Source of the DNA: Roseiarcus sp963820795
GTDB taxonomy: Bacteria; Pseudomonadota; Alphaproteobacteria; Rhizobiales; Beijerinckiaceae
Direction of reading: 5' to 3'
Length of the DNA: 64,000 nucleotides
Assembly: GCA_963820795.1 (NCBI GenBank)
Contig: CAWGBJ010000024.1
Location: forward strand, 62,001 to 126,000
Positions 36,300 through 45,712 of this stretch are shown here, in pieces. The position numbers were made by a program, and so were the translations under genes. Under the pieces are notes generated by a model. The model was not told where the DNA came from. It searched no databases and saw nothing but the letters and a program-made list of their open reading frames with translations. Positions within the stretch are counted from its first letter, which is position 1. Each line of letters starts with the position of its first letter.

Positions 36300-38198
36300 T
36301 CACTCTTGGTTTCCTTCAACTCGCACGTTCCCTTTGCACTCTTCGGAGATGTCAAACGCACCTCTGGTATTGTCTCTCAGGTCATTTTTGATAATTTGCC
36401 CGCGCCCGCCATCATTGATCCACACAGCCTCACATAGGTTTTTGGTTATTACGTTGCGGCGGAGCGCCGGATTGCCGCCGGACTTGATCCGGACGCCCGC
36501 GTATGCGTTGCCGAAGATCTCATTGTCTTCCAGCGTGCCGAGGCCGCTCCCCCAGACGTAAACTCCGGCTTTCTTGCCGTCGTGAATGCGGTTGCGGCGG
36601 AGCGTCGGATTGCCGCCGGACGTAACCTGGACGCCCGCGTTTGCGTTGCCGAAGATCTCATTGTCCTCCAGCGTTCCGAGGCCGTTCTCGTAGACGAGAA
36701 CTCCACCTTGCTTGCCGTCGTGAATGCGGTTGCGGCGGAGCGTCGGATTGCCGCCGGACCTAACCTGGACACCCGCTCTTGCGTTGCCGAAGATCTCATT
36801 GTCCTCGAGCGTGCCGAGGCCGTTCTCGTACACGGACACTCCACCTTGCTTGCCGTCGTGAATGCGGTTGCGGCGGAGGGTCGGATTGCCGCCGGACTTG
36901 ATGTCGACGCCCGAATACGCGTTGCCGAAGATCTCATTGTCCTCGAGCGTGCCGAGGCCGTTCTCCCAGACGTAAACCCCACCTTGCTTGCCGTCCTGAA
37001 TACGGTTGCGGCGGAGCGTCGGATTGCCGCCGGACTTGATCTGGACGCCCGAATACGCGTTGCTGAAGATCTCATTGTCCTCGAGCGTGCCGAGGCCGTT
37101 GTCGTAGACGAAAACTCCACCTGCTTGCTTGCCGTCGTGAATGCGGTTGCGGCGGAGCCGGGGATCGGCGCCTCCGTGTATTGCCACGCATGCGTTGCTT
37201 GTACTCGTAATATCGCAGCCCTCCAGGTCGAGCCGGCCTTGGCTGATGTCGACGGCGTACCATTTATCCCCTCCCGTTCGGCGGACGGTAAGATTTACGA
37301 CCCTGCCCATATTGGCCCGAAACACGATCACATTTTGGCCCGTTGCTTCGATAACAACGTCTCCTGGTTCGCCGTCTCCGATGATTTCGACGGCTTTATC
37401 GATGGTAATTCCCTCTCTGTAGAGCCCGGGCCGGACCAGGATCCGATGACCCGGCTCTTCCGCCTGCAGTGCTCCCATTAAATTGGAATGATCGCCACGG
37501 TGAAGCGCGTCCACAATGAGGGTTGGGGGCTCACTCTTGCTCGCGCTCGCTCGCTGTCCTTTCCCGGGAGGAGTAGACTCTTGAATTTCGCTGCTTTCAT
37601 CTGCTCGCCTCTGATCGCCTCCAGATTTCTTGCGTGATGTGGTCTCACTGCCGGAAGAGCGTTCCGATGGCGCGGTATCGAGCGCCCGGATAATCTGTGC
37701 GGCCAGCACGGCCAGCATTTTGCCTACTGATGGACTCGTGAATGGCTCAAACCGAAGGTCGCGCCAGTCAGCATGTTGCCGAGCGGCGATGATCTGCGCG
37801 ATCTTATCTCCGTCGCGCAGCATTTCGTTGCCTAGCGCAGGGCAGTTCACATAATAGATGGGTAGGATTAGACCGGATCGTCCCAAGCGATTTTTCGCGA
37901 TCTAGGAAACGCTCAACTTCGTCTCGGCATGCTGGCTTCTAAAAAAACCAGGGGTGATAATCGGAATGAGGAATGTCGTAGCGTCAATCGTGTCTTCTAT
38001 GCGCTGCTTCCACTGCTGGCCCCACGAGATATCGTTCCGATCCTGAAAGATTGTAAATTCCTCTCCAAGCTGCATTCGGACTTCGCCAGAGAGGCGGGAG
38101 CGTAACTCCGTGAGCCGCCCATTTTCGTGCTGGTCGTCTACGCGGACATAGCTCATGAAACCGGCAAATGTTCGAGCCACGATTTCTCTCAGTATCAA
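36300..38198 (-). CDS. TIR domain protein with C-terminal right-handed beta-helix repeats (two frameshifts)
   Basis: About 632 residues after repair. Residues 10-175 form a bacterial TIR domain (FMSYVRVDDQ…FQDRNDISWGQQW…LIPIITPGFF…ILPIYYVNCPAL); such domains often hydrolyse NAD+ in defence. A polar linker follows. From about residue 225 there is a PbH1/NosD-type beta-helix, including five 46-residue units (LGTLEDNEIFGNA…RRNRIHDGK) encoded by exact 138-nt periods at about 36430-37130. A base appears missing near 37920 and one surplus in the CCC of 37882-37884; correcting both joins the halves through EVERFLDREKSLGRSGL. Start codon (TTG 38198 or GTG 38180) is uncertain. It follows guaA by 93 bp. 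Confidence 0.8.
36430..37130 (-). repeat. Tandem 138-nt coding repeats
   Basis: Five units recur at exactly 138-nt intervals; the marker GAAGATCTCATTGTC begins at 36513, 36651, 36789, 36927 and 37065. Most of each unit is nearly identical. Codon differences cluster at two short sites per unit, around NA(Y/R/N)(S/A)GV(Q/D/R) and GV(Y/S/L/F)V(W/Y). The pattern suggests recent unit amplification with changes on a binding face. Confidence 0.9.
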
Positions 38199-38291
38199 GG
38201 TCCGGGTGCGTCGTTAGATTACACTTTCGCGCGCCACGTTCCATGATCTAAAAGCCGCCACTAGCGAATAGCTTGCGACGCTACAGCTCCC

Positions 38292-39858
38292 TCACTCCCA
38301 CTCGATCGTCCCCGGCGGCTTGCTCGTCACATCGTAAACCACCCGGTTGACGCCCTTGACCTCGTTGATGATGCGGGTCGCGGCGCGGGCGAGGAAGCTC
38401 ATGTCGAAGGGGTAGAAGTCCGCCGTCATGCCGTCGACCGAGGTCACGGCGCGGAGCGCCACGACGCTGTCGTAGGTGCGCCCGTCGCCCATGACGCCGA
38501 CGGTGCGCACCGGCAGGAGCACGGCGAAGGCCTGCCAGATCCTGTCGTAGAGGCCGGCCTTGCGGATCTCGTCGAGATAGATGGCGTCGGCCTTGCGCAG
38601 GATCGCGAGCTTCTCGCGCGTCACCGCGCCGGGCACGCGGATGGCGAGGCCCGGCCCGGGGAACGGGTGGCGGCCGACGAACTTTTCCGGCAGGCCGAGC
38701 TCGCGGCCGAGCGCCCGCACCTCGTCCTTGAAGAGTTCGCGCAACGGCTCGACGAGCTTCAGGTTCATGCGCTCGGGCAGGCCGCCGACATTGTGATGGC
38801 TCTTGATCGTCACCGACGGGCCGCCGGTGAACGACACGCTCTCGATGACGTCCGGATAGAGCGTGCCCTGCGCCAGAAACTCGACCGGCCCCTTGCCGTC
38901 GTCGGCGATCCGCCGCGCCTCCGCCTCGAAGGTCTCGACGAACAGCTTGCCGATCGTCTTGCGCTTGGCTTCCGGGTCGTCGAGCCCGTCGAGCGCGCCG
39001 AGGAACGCCTCGCCCGCGTCGACATGGACGAGCGGAATGTTGAAATGGCCGCGGAAGAGGCCGACCACGTCTTCCGCTTCGCCTTGACGCAAGAGGCCGT
39101 GATCGACGAAGACGCAAGTGAGCTGGTCGCCGACGGCCTCGTGGATCATCACCGCCGCGACCGCCGAATCGACGCCGCCCGAGAGGCCGCAGATGACCCG
39201 CGCCTTGCCGACTTTCGCGCGGATGCGGGCGACTTCCTCCGCGCGGAACGCCGCCATCGTCCAGTCGCCTTTCAGGCCCGCGACCTTATGCAGGAAATTG
39301 GCGATGAGCTTCGCCCCGTCGGGCGTGTGGACCACCTCCGGGTGGAACATCGTCGTGTAATAGCGGCGCTTCTCGTCGGCCGCGACGGCGTAGGGCGCGT
39401 TCTCGGAGACGGCGTAGACGCGGAAACCGCCCGGCAGCCGGGTCACCCGGTCGCCGTGGCTCATCCACACCGGATAGCGGCCGCCCTTCGCCCAGACGCC
39501 GTCGAAGAGGGCGCAAGCTTCGAGGATCTCGACGTCCGCCCGGCCGAACTCGGCCGCATGCCCGCTCTCGACCTTGCCGCCGAGCTGCTCGCAGAGCGTC
39601 TGCTGGCCGTAGCAGATGGCGAGGATCGGAACGCCGCTCGCGATGATCGTCCTGCGGGGCGCGCGGGCTGCCGAGCTTCGGCACGGAGGCCGGCCCGCCG
39701 GAGAAGATCACCGCCTTCGGCCTCAGGCGCTCGAAGGCTTCGCCCGCCGTCGAGAAGGGATGGATCTCGCAATAGACGCCGGCCTCGCGCACCCGCCGGG
39801 CGATGAGCTGCGTCACCTGGGAGCCGAAATCGACGATGAGGACGAGGTCGTGCTGCAT
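38292..39858 (-). CDS. guaA: GMP synthase (glutamine-hydrolysing), frameshifted
   Basis: About 521 residues after repair. It converts XMP to GMP using glutamine. The class I amidotransferase domain (residues 1-195) shows VLIVDFGSQVTQLIARRVRE, the nucleophile Cys in CYGQQ and the His/Glu pair in FHPEV. The ATP pyrophosphatase P-loop is GLSGGVDSAVAA, and the C-terminus ends in PPGTIEWE as expected. The frame breaks at 39651-39652, where one surplus C (minus-strand G) separates SPRAPQ from TIIASGVP. This normally indispensable gene is otherwise unspoiled, so sequence error is the sensible reading. It may be cotranscribed with the DUF4440-like gene upstream. Confidence 0.95.
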
Positions 39859-39912
39859 GCGTCTCGTTTGGCGGAAAGCGTGGCGAGGCGCAACGGCGAG
39901 CGCGAGGTGGGG

Positions 39913-40395
39913 TCACGCGTCAGGCCAGCCAGTCTTCGCCGGATCGAAACGTTGCGCACCAGGATCTATGACCGTGTTGTGTCCCTGTGCGATGCGCCAT
40001 TGCCCGCCGTGCTTTGTCAGAACGAGCGAAAGGCGATTGTCGGCCTTCGGGCGCGGGATCCCGTCGGGCGGCGTGAACGGCCCCACTTTCAGAAGGACAA
40101 CGGCCGCAGCAACGCCCGGGGCCAGCGCCCGGATTTGAGTTTCAGCCAGCTCGATGTCCGTCGTTTGGAAGAACGTGCGGTGATACGCCTCGTGGCCTCG
40201 GACGACCGCCGCCTTCCCGGACCAGTGCATACCCACGATGTTGACCCAATTGGCGTCGTCGGTGAAAAGTTCCGCCAACGCTTTCATGTCATGGCGATTC
40301 CAGGCGTCGCCATACCTATGAAGCACGTCCTTGATCGCTTGTTCGTCCAAGTTCGTCGCCGAAGAACCGTCGACGCTCGCTGCGTGACTCGCCAT
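39913..40395 (-). CDS. SgcJ/EcaC-type NTF2-like protein (DUF4440)
   Basis: A 160-residue protein with the NTF2-like cone fold: DEQAIKDVLHRYGDAWNRHDMKALAELFTDDANWVNIVGMHW at the start and VLTKHGGQWRIAQGHNTVID near the end. Members of this superfamily bind small ligands or act as isomerases; no function is assigned. The start ATG has GGAGG spaced normally on the minus strand. It lies between guaA and an AraC gene on the same strand. Confidence 0.85.
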   Translation of the reverse strand: MASHAASVDGSSATNLDEQAIKDVLHRYGDAWNRHDMKALAELFTDDANWVNIVGMHWSGKAAVVRGHEAYHRTFFQTTDIELAETQIRALAPGVAAAVVLLKVGPFTPPDGIPRPKADNRLSLVLTKHGGQWRIAQGHNTVIDPGAQRFDPAKTGWPDA

Positions 40396-40474
40396 GTGAG
40401 CCCTCCGCTCCTGAGGAAATGACGGCGCGAGGCTATCGAGGGACGGATGGCGCCCGATAGTAGAAGACGCGACA

Positions 40475-41302
40475 TCACATCCAAGATTGGCTGCTCCCGG
40501 CGATCCGACGCATGACCGCCGCGGGATTCTCGCCGGCAAAGCGTTCGAAGTCCCGTATCATATGCATCTGGTCGTAATATCCGAACTCGTGCGCGATCGC
40601 TGTCCAGAGGCGCTGCGGCGCGATCGTTTTCGCCCGGAGCGCCGCATTGAATCTGATGATGCTTGCGTATGGTTTGGGCGGGAGACCAACCTGCTCGGCA
40701 AACCGCCGCTCGAATTGCCGGACGCTCAATCCGACGCTCTTCGCCGCATCGCCAACGCGAAACGCTGCGGGGACCCGGAATAACCGGTTTGCCACCGCGG
40801 CTACGCCATCGATCACGTCCGGTTCCCGCATGCGTTGCAGCAGGAAGTCGTTGGCGACCTGAACTCGTCCCTCAAAGCCCGCCGCGTCGCCGAGCTTCTG
40901 TTCGATCTCCGACACGCATGGACCGATAACCGACCGCGCGTCGTAAGCGCGGTCCGCGAGTTCGGTCATCGGCGCACGAAAGAGCCTGTGAAAACCCGAC
41001 GCGTTGAATTGGATGGTGAAGACGTCAAAGTGACCGCGCAACACGAGTTCGGCGCGGCGATATGTGCAAGGGCCCACCACAACCGAGCAGGGAGCGAGGT
41101 CGTAGACGCCAGATTGGCGCTCGCGCACGAGGTAGCGCTGTCGAAGATAGAATTCCAGGAACATATCCGGGCGCGCGGCAAGCGGGTACACGACCGCCGC
41201 GCCGCCAATGCTCGCTTTTCGTTGCTCAAAGCAGCGGACGCAATTGCGAAGCGCTGCTGCCGGAGAGGCTCGATCGAGCTGCATCGCCGCCGCCGCCTTC
41301 AC
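40475..41302 (-). CDS. AraC family transcriptional regulator
   Basis: A 275-residue regulator. The N-terminal domain resembles the DUF6597 sensor part (PLAARPDMFLEFYLRQRYL). The C-terminal pair of helix-turn-helix units is at about 185-270 (FRVGDAAKSVGLSVRQFERRFAEQVGLPPK and WTAIAHEFGYYDQMHMIRDFERFAGENP). Target genes may include the adjacent DUF4440-like gene 79 bp downstream. MQLDRAS, six codons on, is an alternative start. Confidence 0.87.
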   Translation of the reverse strand: MKAAAAMQLDRASPAAALRNCVRCFEQRKASIGGAAVVYPLAARPDMFLEFYLRQRYLVRERQSGVYDLAPCSVVVGPCTYRRAELVLRGHFDVFTIQFNASGFHRLFRAPMTELADRAYDARSVIGPCVSEIEQKLGDAAGFEGRVQVANDFLLQRMREPDVIDGVAAVANRLFRVPAAFRVGDAAKSVGLSVRQFERRFAEQVGLPPKPYASIIRFNAALRAKTIAPQRLWTAIAHEFGYYDQMHMIRDFERFAGENPAAVMRRIAGSSQSWM

Positions 41303-41915
41303 TCAAAGCGTAACCCGCCGCGCGTGATCTTCGCCAGCAGTCTTGCTATATCACCGAGACATCACCGACCCCAACGCGGGCTCATGCGCCTGCCGCTTCG
41401 GCTCGAAGGCGAAATGGCGGGCGGCTAATTCCGCCGCGCGCTCGCTCTCGATCTTCCCGCCGAACTGGTCAAAGAGCCCTGCTGGCCTTAGGCGGGGACT
41501 TGGCGCGCCTCGCCCCGGGGATGACTTTCTGAAATAAACGACTATGGTCGGTTTTAACCGCGATTTCTGGAAAGTCGACATTCTCTTGCCAAAGGCCGAG
41601 TTCTGTGCTCTGCTTTTCCAGAATGTCATAGCCGCGTATGCCGGGTGAGAAGGCCTTGGCTGTCGAGGCATGTCGGTGGAACGGAAAAGGCGCCACAAGC
41701 CTTTGAAATCGCTCAAAATGGCGATCGAAAATGGCGCCCGCAACTTGGGGTCGAGATCGCTGCAAGGTTTGAAGGGACAAATGTTTTAGCGCCCTCCTTC
41801 GCGGGGCATGACGACAACAGAACGACCGGGGCGTTGAAAGGGACAGAAAAAGGCGCCTAAGCCTTTGAACAGGCTTCTGCGGAGCCAAAAGTGCACGGCA
41901 GGCGCTCGAATCGCC
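41303..41915. other. 613-bp intergenic region containing a guaA-like fragment
   Basis: No convincing gene is present; open frames here have no ribosome-binding site or domain. A 63-bp stretch at 41425-41487 resembles part of guaA and is listed separately. The segment 41530-41880 is somewhat richer in A and T and contains repeated short words (AAAGGCGCC near 41689 and AAAAGGCGCC near 41849). Confidence 0.45.
41425..41487 (-). pseudogene. guaA fragment (relic)
   Basis: Read on the minus strand, this segment encodes LFDQFGGKIESERAAE, close to LCEQLGGKVESGHAAEF in guaA (codons near 39550-39610). By hand alignment about 48 of 64 bases match, with one gap. No further guaA similarity is evident on either side. 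It may be a duplicated and decayed scrap. Confidence 0.45.
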
Positions 41916-42491
41916 TCAGGCTTGCTGCAGCGCTCCGACCAGCGCCTCCAGCGACTCCTTGAGCCGCCTCACGCAGCCGGCGTCCTTAAGCACGTCGTCG
42001 GCGGTGACGGCCTTGCCGGTCAGCATCAGGGTGGCGAAGGCCTCGGTAACGAAACGCGCGGCCATGGTCGAGAGGATCTCGCGCAAATCCGCCTGCGCGT
42101 GAAAGGCGCGGGGCGCGGCGTTGATCAGGACGATGCGCTTGCCGGCGAAGGTCTCGCTCGCCACCAGCCAGTCGAGCGCGTTCTTGAAAACGCCCGGCAG
42201 CCCATGCGCGTATTCGGGCGCGGCGATGACGACGGCGTCGCTGGCGCCGACGAGCTGGCGCAGGGTCTCGACCGGCTCGGGCTTCGGCCGGTCCTCGACG
42301 TCGTCATCCGGGCTGAACGGCGGCAGCCTGGCGAGATCGCGATAGAGGAGCACCCGCACGCCCTCGGGCGCGAGCCGCGCCAGCGCCTCGAGCGCGGCGG
42401 TGTTGGTCGACACCCGGCGAAGGCTGCCGGAGATCGCCAGCACCCGGATCGGCGCTCTGGCGAAAGACTGGTCGGTCTCGGATGTCGGCAT
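41916..42491 (-). CDS. NADPH-dependent FMN reductase
   Basis: A 191-residue flavodoxin-like protein. The FMN phosphate loop is GSLRRVSTNTA, and the flavin-edge segment is APEYAHGLPGVFKNALDWL, the hallmark of the NADPH-dependent FMN reductase (SsuE/ArsH/ChrR-like) family. It would reduce flavin, quinone or a metal with NAD(P)H. It is the last gene of the minus-strand run from the J-domain protein, 16 bp after the DUF29 gene. Confidence 0.9.
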   Translation of the reverse strand: MPTSETDQSFARAPIRVLAISGSLRRVSTNTAALEALARLAPEGVRVLLYRDLARLPPFSPDDDVEDRPKPEPVETLRQLVGASDAVVIAAPEYAHGLPGVFKNALDWLVASETFAGKRIVLINAAPRAFHAQADLREILSTMAARFVTEAFATLMLTGKAVTADDVLKDAGCVRRLKESLEALVGALQQA

Positions 42492-42507
42492 TGGAGAAAT
42501 CCGCCGC

Positions 42508-42984
42508 CTACGCTTCGTCGCCCGGCCAGACGATCGGCCGCTCCATGATCTCGGCGTATTCGAACGGGCGGTTCTCCGGGAACGCGCGTAACGCTAAGCC
42601 TGTCTCGCTGGACGCCTCGAGCCGCGCGTCTTCGTAAGCCGCAACCAACGCCTCCTCAAGCTGCGATTTCAGCCCTGGGTTTCTTCGCAGCCGGCGCAGG
42701 ACTCTTCGCCGCTGCTCCAATACCGTCAAGGTCCATGACCGGCTGCGCCGGTCCGGCTGGCGGTCCCATTTGAGAAGATGCAGCATCAGCACCCTAAGGG
42801 CGCTCTCGAGCCGAAGGTATTGCTCTTCACCCACGTCGTCGATCTCCTCCGCGATCGCGGCGGGATCGATCTCGGAGAGCCTGCCGGCGCGCAACAGCTC
42901 CGCCTGGCGCACCGCCCAGGAATAGAGATCGGTCTCTTTTGTCACCGGCGCTTCGACCTTCTCGGGAGCAGCGTTGCGGCCCAT
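42508..42984 (-). CDS. DUF29 family protein
   Basis: A 158-residue DUF29 protein with the hallmark opening TDLYSWAVRQAELLRAGRLSEIDPAAIAEEIDDVGEEQ and an all-helical body (LHLLKWDRQPDRRSRSW). DUF29 is widespread in cyanobacteria and alphaproteobacteria and has no known function. It starts 22 bp after cobS, in the place where cobT commonly lies in related genomes. Confidence 0.88.
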   Translation of the reverse strand: MGRNAAPEKVEAPVTKETDLYSWAVRQAELLRAGRLSEIDPAAIAEEIDDVGEEQYLRLESALRVLMLHLLKWDRQPDRRSRSWTLTVLEQRRRVLRRLRRNPGLKSQLEEALVAAYEDARLEASSETGLALRAFPENRPFEYAEIMERPIVWPGDEA

Positions 42985-43006
42985 CGTCGGCGTCCTCGTG
43001 CGACCC

Positions 43007-44011
43007 TCAGCTCAGCGCGACATTGAGCGCGCTTTCGGGCAGTTCCTGGCCGAAGCAGCGCTGGTAGAACTCGGCCACCAGCGCGCGCTCGAGCTCGTCG
43101 CACTTGTTGAGGAAAGTCAGGCGGAAGGCGAAGCCGATATCCTTGAAGATGTCGGCGTTCTCGGCCCAGGTGATGACGGTGCGCGGGCTCATGACGGTCG
43201 AGAGGTCGCCGTTGACGAAGGCGTTGCGCGTCAGGTCCGCCACCCGCACCATCTTGTTGATGATGTCGCGCCCGTCCTTGCGCGCCCGATGCGAGGGCGA
43301 CTTGGCGAGGACGATGTCGACTTCCTTGTCGTGCGGCAGGTAGTTGAGCGTCGCAACGATCGACCATCGATCCATCTGACCCTGGTTGATCTGCTGCGTG
43401 CCGTGATAGAGTCCCGAGGTGTCGCCGAGGCCGACGGTGTTGGCGGTGGCGAAGAGCCGGAAGGCGGGATGCGGGCGGATGACGCGCCGCTGGTCGAGCA
43501 GCGTCAGCCGGCCCGAGACTTCCAGCACGCGCTGGATGACGAACATCACGTCCGGGCGGCCGGCGTCATACTCGTCGAAGCAGAGGGCGATGTTGTTCTG
43601 CAGCGCCCAGGGCAGCATGCCGTCGCGGAATTCCGTCACCTGCATGCCGTCCTTCAGCACGATCGCGTCCTTGCCGACGAGATCGATGCGAGAAATGTGG
43701 CTGTCGAGGTTGATGCGCACGCAGGGCCAGTTGAGGCGCGCGGCGACCTGTTCGATATGGGTCGACTTGCCGGTGCCGTGATAGCCGGTGATCATCACGC
43801 GGCGGTTGAAGGCGAAGCCTGCGAGAATAGCGAGCGTCGTCTCGCGGTCGAACAGATAGTCCGGGTCGAGATCGGGGACGTGCTCGTCGGCCTGCGCATA
43901 GGCCGGCGCCTCCATATCGGAATCGATGCCGAACGCCTGGCGCACGGAGATGCGCATGTCAGGAAGACCGGTCGCAGGTTCGGCCGCCGTCCGCGTCAGT
44001 AACGAGTTCAT
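43007..44011 (-). CDS. cobS: Aerobic cobaltochelatase subunit CobS
   Basis: A 334-residue MoxR/AAA+ ATPase. Walker A is GYHGTGKST, Walker B LCFDEYDAG, and sensor/arginine-finger regions follow (FATANTVGLGDTSGLYHG). CobS works with CobT and CobN to insert cobalt into hydrogenobyrinic acid diamide in aerobic B12 synthesis. The sequence is strongly typical of the rhizobial protein. The J-domain gene lies 111 bp upstream; cobT is not in its common position. Confidence 0.93.
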   Translation of the reverse strand: MNSLLTRTAAEPATGLPDMRISVRQAFGIDSDMEAPAYAQADEHVPDLDPDYLFDRETTLAILAGFAFNRRVMITGYHGTGKSTHIEQVAARLNWPCVRINLDSHISRIDLVGKDAIVLKDGMQVTEFRDGMLPWALQNNIALCFDEYDAGRPDVMFVIQRVLEVSGRLTLLDQRRVIRPHPAFRLFATANTVGLGDTSGLYHGTQQINQGQMDRWSIVATLNYLPHDKEVDIVLAKSPSHRARKDGRDIINKMVRVADLTRNAFVNGDLSTVMSPRTVITWAENADIFKDIGFAFRLTFLNKCDELERALVAEFYQRCFGQELPESALNVALS

Positions 44012-44122
44012 GGATCCTCCACGCTCTCTCCGTGGGGAAAAGAGCGGCCTCTCATATTCGGACCTCTCGTCCGAGGCAAAAATCGGTCATTCAACCTACG
44101 GGCAGGCGGAATGGTTGCGCTT

Positions 44123-44716
44123 TCAGACCAGCTTGTTGGCGCGAAGATAATTATAGGCCTGAATGATCTCGCGCAATTTGTCTTCAGAAGACCGGTCGCC
44201 GCCGTTGGCGTCCGGATGATGGCGCTTGACCAGCTGTTTGTAGCGGGCCTTGATCTTCGCCGGCGTGGCGTCGCCGTTAAGCTCGAGCGTCAACAGCGCC
44301 TTGAGCGCAAGGGCGTTATAGCGAGGCGGATCCTCCGCCCGGTTTGCGCCGCGCACGCCGCGGCGGCGAGCCGCGCGCGCCTCGGCGAACACCGACTCGT
44401 CCACGTGGCTCGCCGCCGCAGCGCGCGCGCCGAGCTTCCAGGTCGGCCGGTGGCCGATCGCGTCCGCCTGGCGAAACTTCGCCATCGACTCGTCGTCCAT
44501 GCCGCGAAAATAGTCATAGGACGCGTTGTATTCGCGCACGTGATCCTTGCAAAAGCTGAAGTACTCGCCTTCCCGCTCGCGTCCCTTGGGGGCGCGGAAC
44601 ACCCCTTCAGCCGTGCAGCCAGGGTGGCTGCAGGGCGTCGTCGGTCCGGTCTTCTCCGGCGCGCGCCCAGCAGGCTTCACCCGGATGCGATCGAACAGGC
44701 GAGAATTCAAGTCCAT
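44123..44716 (-). CDS. J-domain-containing protein
   Basis: A 197-residue protein. A Cys/His-containing N-terminal part (CSHPGCTAEGVFRAPKG…YFSFCKDHVREYN) may bind zinc. The C-terminal 60 residues form a J domain with the essential HPD (KRHHPDANGG), which stimulates DnaK. Start at MDLNSRLFD with AGGA upstream. The same gene is found beside cobS and bolA in many Rhizobiales, and the divergent bolA is present here. Confidence 0.9.
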   Translation of the reverse strand: MDLNSRLFDRIRVKPAGRAPEKTGPTTPCSHPGCTAEGVFRAPKGREREGEYFSFCKDHVREYNASYDYFRGMDDESMAKFRQADAIGHRPTWKLGARAAAASHVDESVFAEARAARRRGVRGANRAEDPPRYNALALKALLTLELNGDATPAKIKARYKQLVKRHHPDANGGDRSSEDKLREIIQAYNYLRANKLV

Positions 44717-44877
44717 GTCCTGTCCTTTATGGGGGCAGCCGCCGCAGGGCAAGCCCGAACGGGCGATCCGTCGCCGCCCATAGGGGCGCGTCCGTCGCCC
44801 GACCAAAAAAACACATTCAGCCGGAAACCCCTAATCGGTTATTTAGGCGCAAAGAACGCCAAGCGGGAGAGCGGCCG

Positions 44878-45143
44878 GTGACCATGCAAGAAAGAATCGT
44901 CAGCCGTTTGACGGAGGGGCTCGAGCCGCTTCTCCTCGACATCGTCGACGAATCCGACCGGCACGCCGGCCATGCAGGCGCGCGTCCAGGCGGCGGCACT
45001 CACTACAGGGTGAAGATCGTCTCGCCGCGATTTGCGGGGCTCGGCCGGGTCGGGCGCCATCGGCTTGTCTATGGACTCCTGCCGGCCGAGTTCGCCGACG
45101 GGCTGCATGCGCTCGCCCTCGACGCCAAGGCCCCGGGGAATGA
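44878..45143 (+). CDS. BolA family protein, frameshift at the last codons
   Basis: About 88 residues. BolA proteins partner with monothiol glutaredoxins in iron-sulfur handling; the family core HYRVKIVSPRFAGLGRVGRHRLVYGLL and GLHALALDAKAP is intact, with the invariant His in HR and HAL. GTG at 44878 is chosen because GGGAGAG lies six bases upstream. In the given sequence the frame runs on for 421 codons. Adding one G to the run 45135-45138 gives …KAPGE and a TGA in ATGA, overlapping the next start. That coupling makes the one-base deletion likely. Confidence 0.85.
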
Positions 45144-45700
45144 CGACGGCGGGCGACGCCGATTCGTTCGGGCCCTACGCCTTCACTCTTGCGCCGGCGG
45201 AGGCCGAGGCCGCCGCAGCGCGTTTCGGACTGCGCGTCGCGCTGCGCGGCGGACTGACCGCGAGCCATCTCGCGCCGCTGGCGGTCTTCGCGCTGATCGT
45301 GGCGTTCGCCTCCATTCTGGCGCTGACCGGTTTCATCAGCCGCAGAGCGGGCGAAGCAACGCTCCTCCTCGCCGCCGCCGCCTTCATGATCCAGCGCGCC
45401 GCGACGCGCTGGCGCATCAGGCAGGCGCGCCGGCGCGGAGTGGCTGCGATGGCTCGGATGCAAAACGAGGGCGCGCTGACGGCGACGGTCGACGCCAACG
45501 GCGTCACGCTCAAGGGAACCGGGCATGCGCTGCGCGTCGATTTCGGCGATTGCGAGGATGCCGAGGACGCGGGCGGCCTGATTTACCTCTGGCCGAGAGA
45601 CGGCACGCCGGTCGTGCTGCCGATCCGGGCGCTTCCCGAGGGCGATGCGGAACGGCTTGTCGCCCGAATCAAGGCGCGCATGGCGCTGACGCGATCCTGA
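45140..45700 (+). CDS. Membrane protein of unknown function (DUF2244-like)
   Basis: A 186-residue protein beginning MTTAGDADSFGPYAFTL. Two adjacent hydrophobic segments (about 45-66 and 68-90) form a membrane hairpin. The cytoplasmic C-terminal domain has beta-rich character (GALTATVDANGVTLKGTGHALRVDF…VVLPIRALPEGD), reminiscent of YcxB/DUF2244-like proteins; I am not certain of the family. Its start overlaps bolA. Confidence 0.6.
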   Translation: MTTAGDADSFGPYAFTLAPAEAEAAAARFGLRVALRGGLTASHLAPLAVFALIVAFASILALTGFISRRAGEATLLLAAAAFMIQRAATRWRIRQARRRGVAAMARMQNEGALTATVDANGVTLKGTGHALRVDFGDCEDAEDAGGLIYLWPRDGTPVVLPIRALPEGDAERLVARIKARMALTRS

Positions 45701-45712
45701 GCGCGGCGGTCG

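Noticed and set aside
36430..37130. CRISPR-like array
   Set aside because: The 138-nt units are in-frame coding repeats of a beta-helix with no spacers.
37984..38244. 86-codon minus-strand frame at the TIR start
   Set aside because: Shadow of the TIR reading frame, which carries the domain.
41469..41888. 139-codon minus-strand frame
   Set aside because: No domain or ribosome-binding site and overlaps the guaA-like scrap in an inconsistent frame.
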